A stretch of 64,000 nt of DNA, taken from the NCBI GenBank assembly GCA_944389475.1, contig CALXMM010000004.1:1-64000 (forward strand), in the 5' to 3' direction. Position numbers and translations under genes: made by a program. Positions 63,669-64,000 of this stretch are shown here, piece after piece. A model generated the notes under the pieces. It searched no databases. It saw only the letters and a list, made by a program, of their open reading frames with translations, and had not been told where the DNA came from. Every line of letters starts with the position of its first letter. Positions within the stretch are counted from its first letter, which is position 1. The stretch comes from an uncultured Clostridia bacterium. GTDB taxonomy: Bacteria; Bacillota; Clostridia; TANB77; CAG-508.

Positions 63669-63737
63669 TTTGTAAATTCCTCCCAAGTTTTCAAACTTTT
63701 TTTATTGTAACATATATGGAATATAAAATCAAATAAT

Positions 63738-64000
63738 TTATTTATTTTTATCTTTTTTTATTTTTTCCCATATAATATTAGATTTTTTATTTTTTTCAGA
63801 CGTCCTATTTGTTATTATATTTTTTAATAAAATTTTCTTTAATGTTTCTTCATTTACATCAGCAATTAGTGTACCATCTTTCGCAATTGATACTTTTCCG
63901 GTTTCCTCAGAAACTATAAGCGCAATAGCATCCGATTCTTTAGAAATACCAAGCCCTGCTCTATGTCTGGTTCCCAATTCTCTTGCAATATCTTGGTCAC
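63738..64000 (-). CDS. cdaA: Diadenylate cyclase CdaA-type, C-terminal part (cut by window edge)
   Basis: The visible 86 residues begin in the DAC domain: RELGTRHRAGLGISKESDAIALIVSEETGKVSIAKDG contains the RHR motif that binds ATP. A Lys-rich end follows (SEKNKKSNIIWEKIKKDKNK). CdaA makes the second messenger c-di-AMP from two ATP. The gene's 5' part, including the membrane helices, lies beyond base 64000. It is followed directly by secG without the ybbR/cdaR gene that often accompanies cdaA, although that gene could lie upstream elsewhere. Confidence 0.88.
   Translation of the reverse strand, partial: DQDIARELGTRHRAGLGISKESDAIALIVSEETGKVSIAKDGTLIADVNEETLKKILLKNIITNRTSEKNKKSNIIWEKIKKDKNK

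Overview
The window is AT-rich DNA (roughly 27-30% G+C by eye) from an endospore-forming, low-G+C Gram-positive bacterium, most likely an uncultured-type Clostridia lineage. Evidence for this: spoIVA and a complete gerA-type germinant-receptor operon; strong AGGAGG ribosome-binding sites; clostridial synteny blocks (ylxM-ffh-rpsP-khpA-rimM-trmD-rplS, rplU-rpmA, rpsB-tsf, secG-rnr); and families such as DUF4363/DUF421, U32 peptidase and the TGS-containing nucleoside kinase. It is chromosomal: almost every gene is a core gene, and no phage or insertion sequence is evident. Most genes lie on the minus strand.

Layout. 1-7.7 kb: 5' part of a purD-like gene, ligA, pgsA, a UPF0182 membrane protein and ftsY. 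7.8-9.8 kb: a tRNA-Thr with a poorly paired anticodon stem, then a small accessory operon. That operon has a strong promoter, two homologous structured RNA hairpins with a terminator-like end, a DUF2828 (Ro/vWA-like) protein and a 53-aa ribbon-helix-helix-like protein. 9.8-26 kb: envelope and housekeeping genes (LCP protein, S41 protease, EF-Ts/S2, CysRS, class A PBP, DprA, FolD, Y-family polymerase, Obg, TrpRS, L27/L21). Within this block is a 28-aa hydrophobic peptide gene with a highly structured leader, resembling a type I toxin. 26-39 kb: a P-loop kinase-like protein, a pseudouridine synthase that looks leaderless, FtsH, alanine racemase, a FemAB-like ligase, U32 peptidase, a nucleoside kinase and a radical SAM protein. 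39.1-39.5 kb: tRNA-Met followed by a tRNA-Tyr interrupted in its anticodon by a 221-nt group I intron. 39.6-45.4 kb: an unrecognised coiled-coil protein, a TetR regulator with a coupled 38-aa ORF, MtaB, and a metal-exporting P-type ATPase with its ArsR/CadC repressor and tandem operators. 45.5-49.6 kb: the canonical rplS-to-ylxM translation/SRP cluster, in which L19 carries a long acidic tail. 49.7-61.3 kb: envelope and spore genes (DUF4363/YetF, a two-gene UDP-sugar pyrophosphorylase plus left-handed beta-helix acyltransferase unit, SpoIVA, a BclA-like jelly-roll protein, a transglutaminase-like protein, GerA/B/C and a small two-TM protein). 61.3-64 kb: RNase R, SecG and the 3' part of a CdaA-type diadenylate cyclase gene.

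The observations most worth following up are the group I intron inside tRNA-Tyr(GUA), the tandem covarying RNA hairpins ahead of the DUF2828 gene, and the 28-aa peptide with the folded leader. All calls come from reading the sequence; no database search or folding program was run, so family names rest on recognised motifs.
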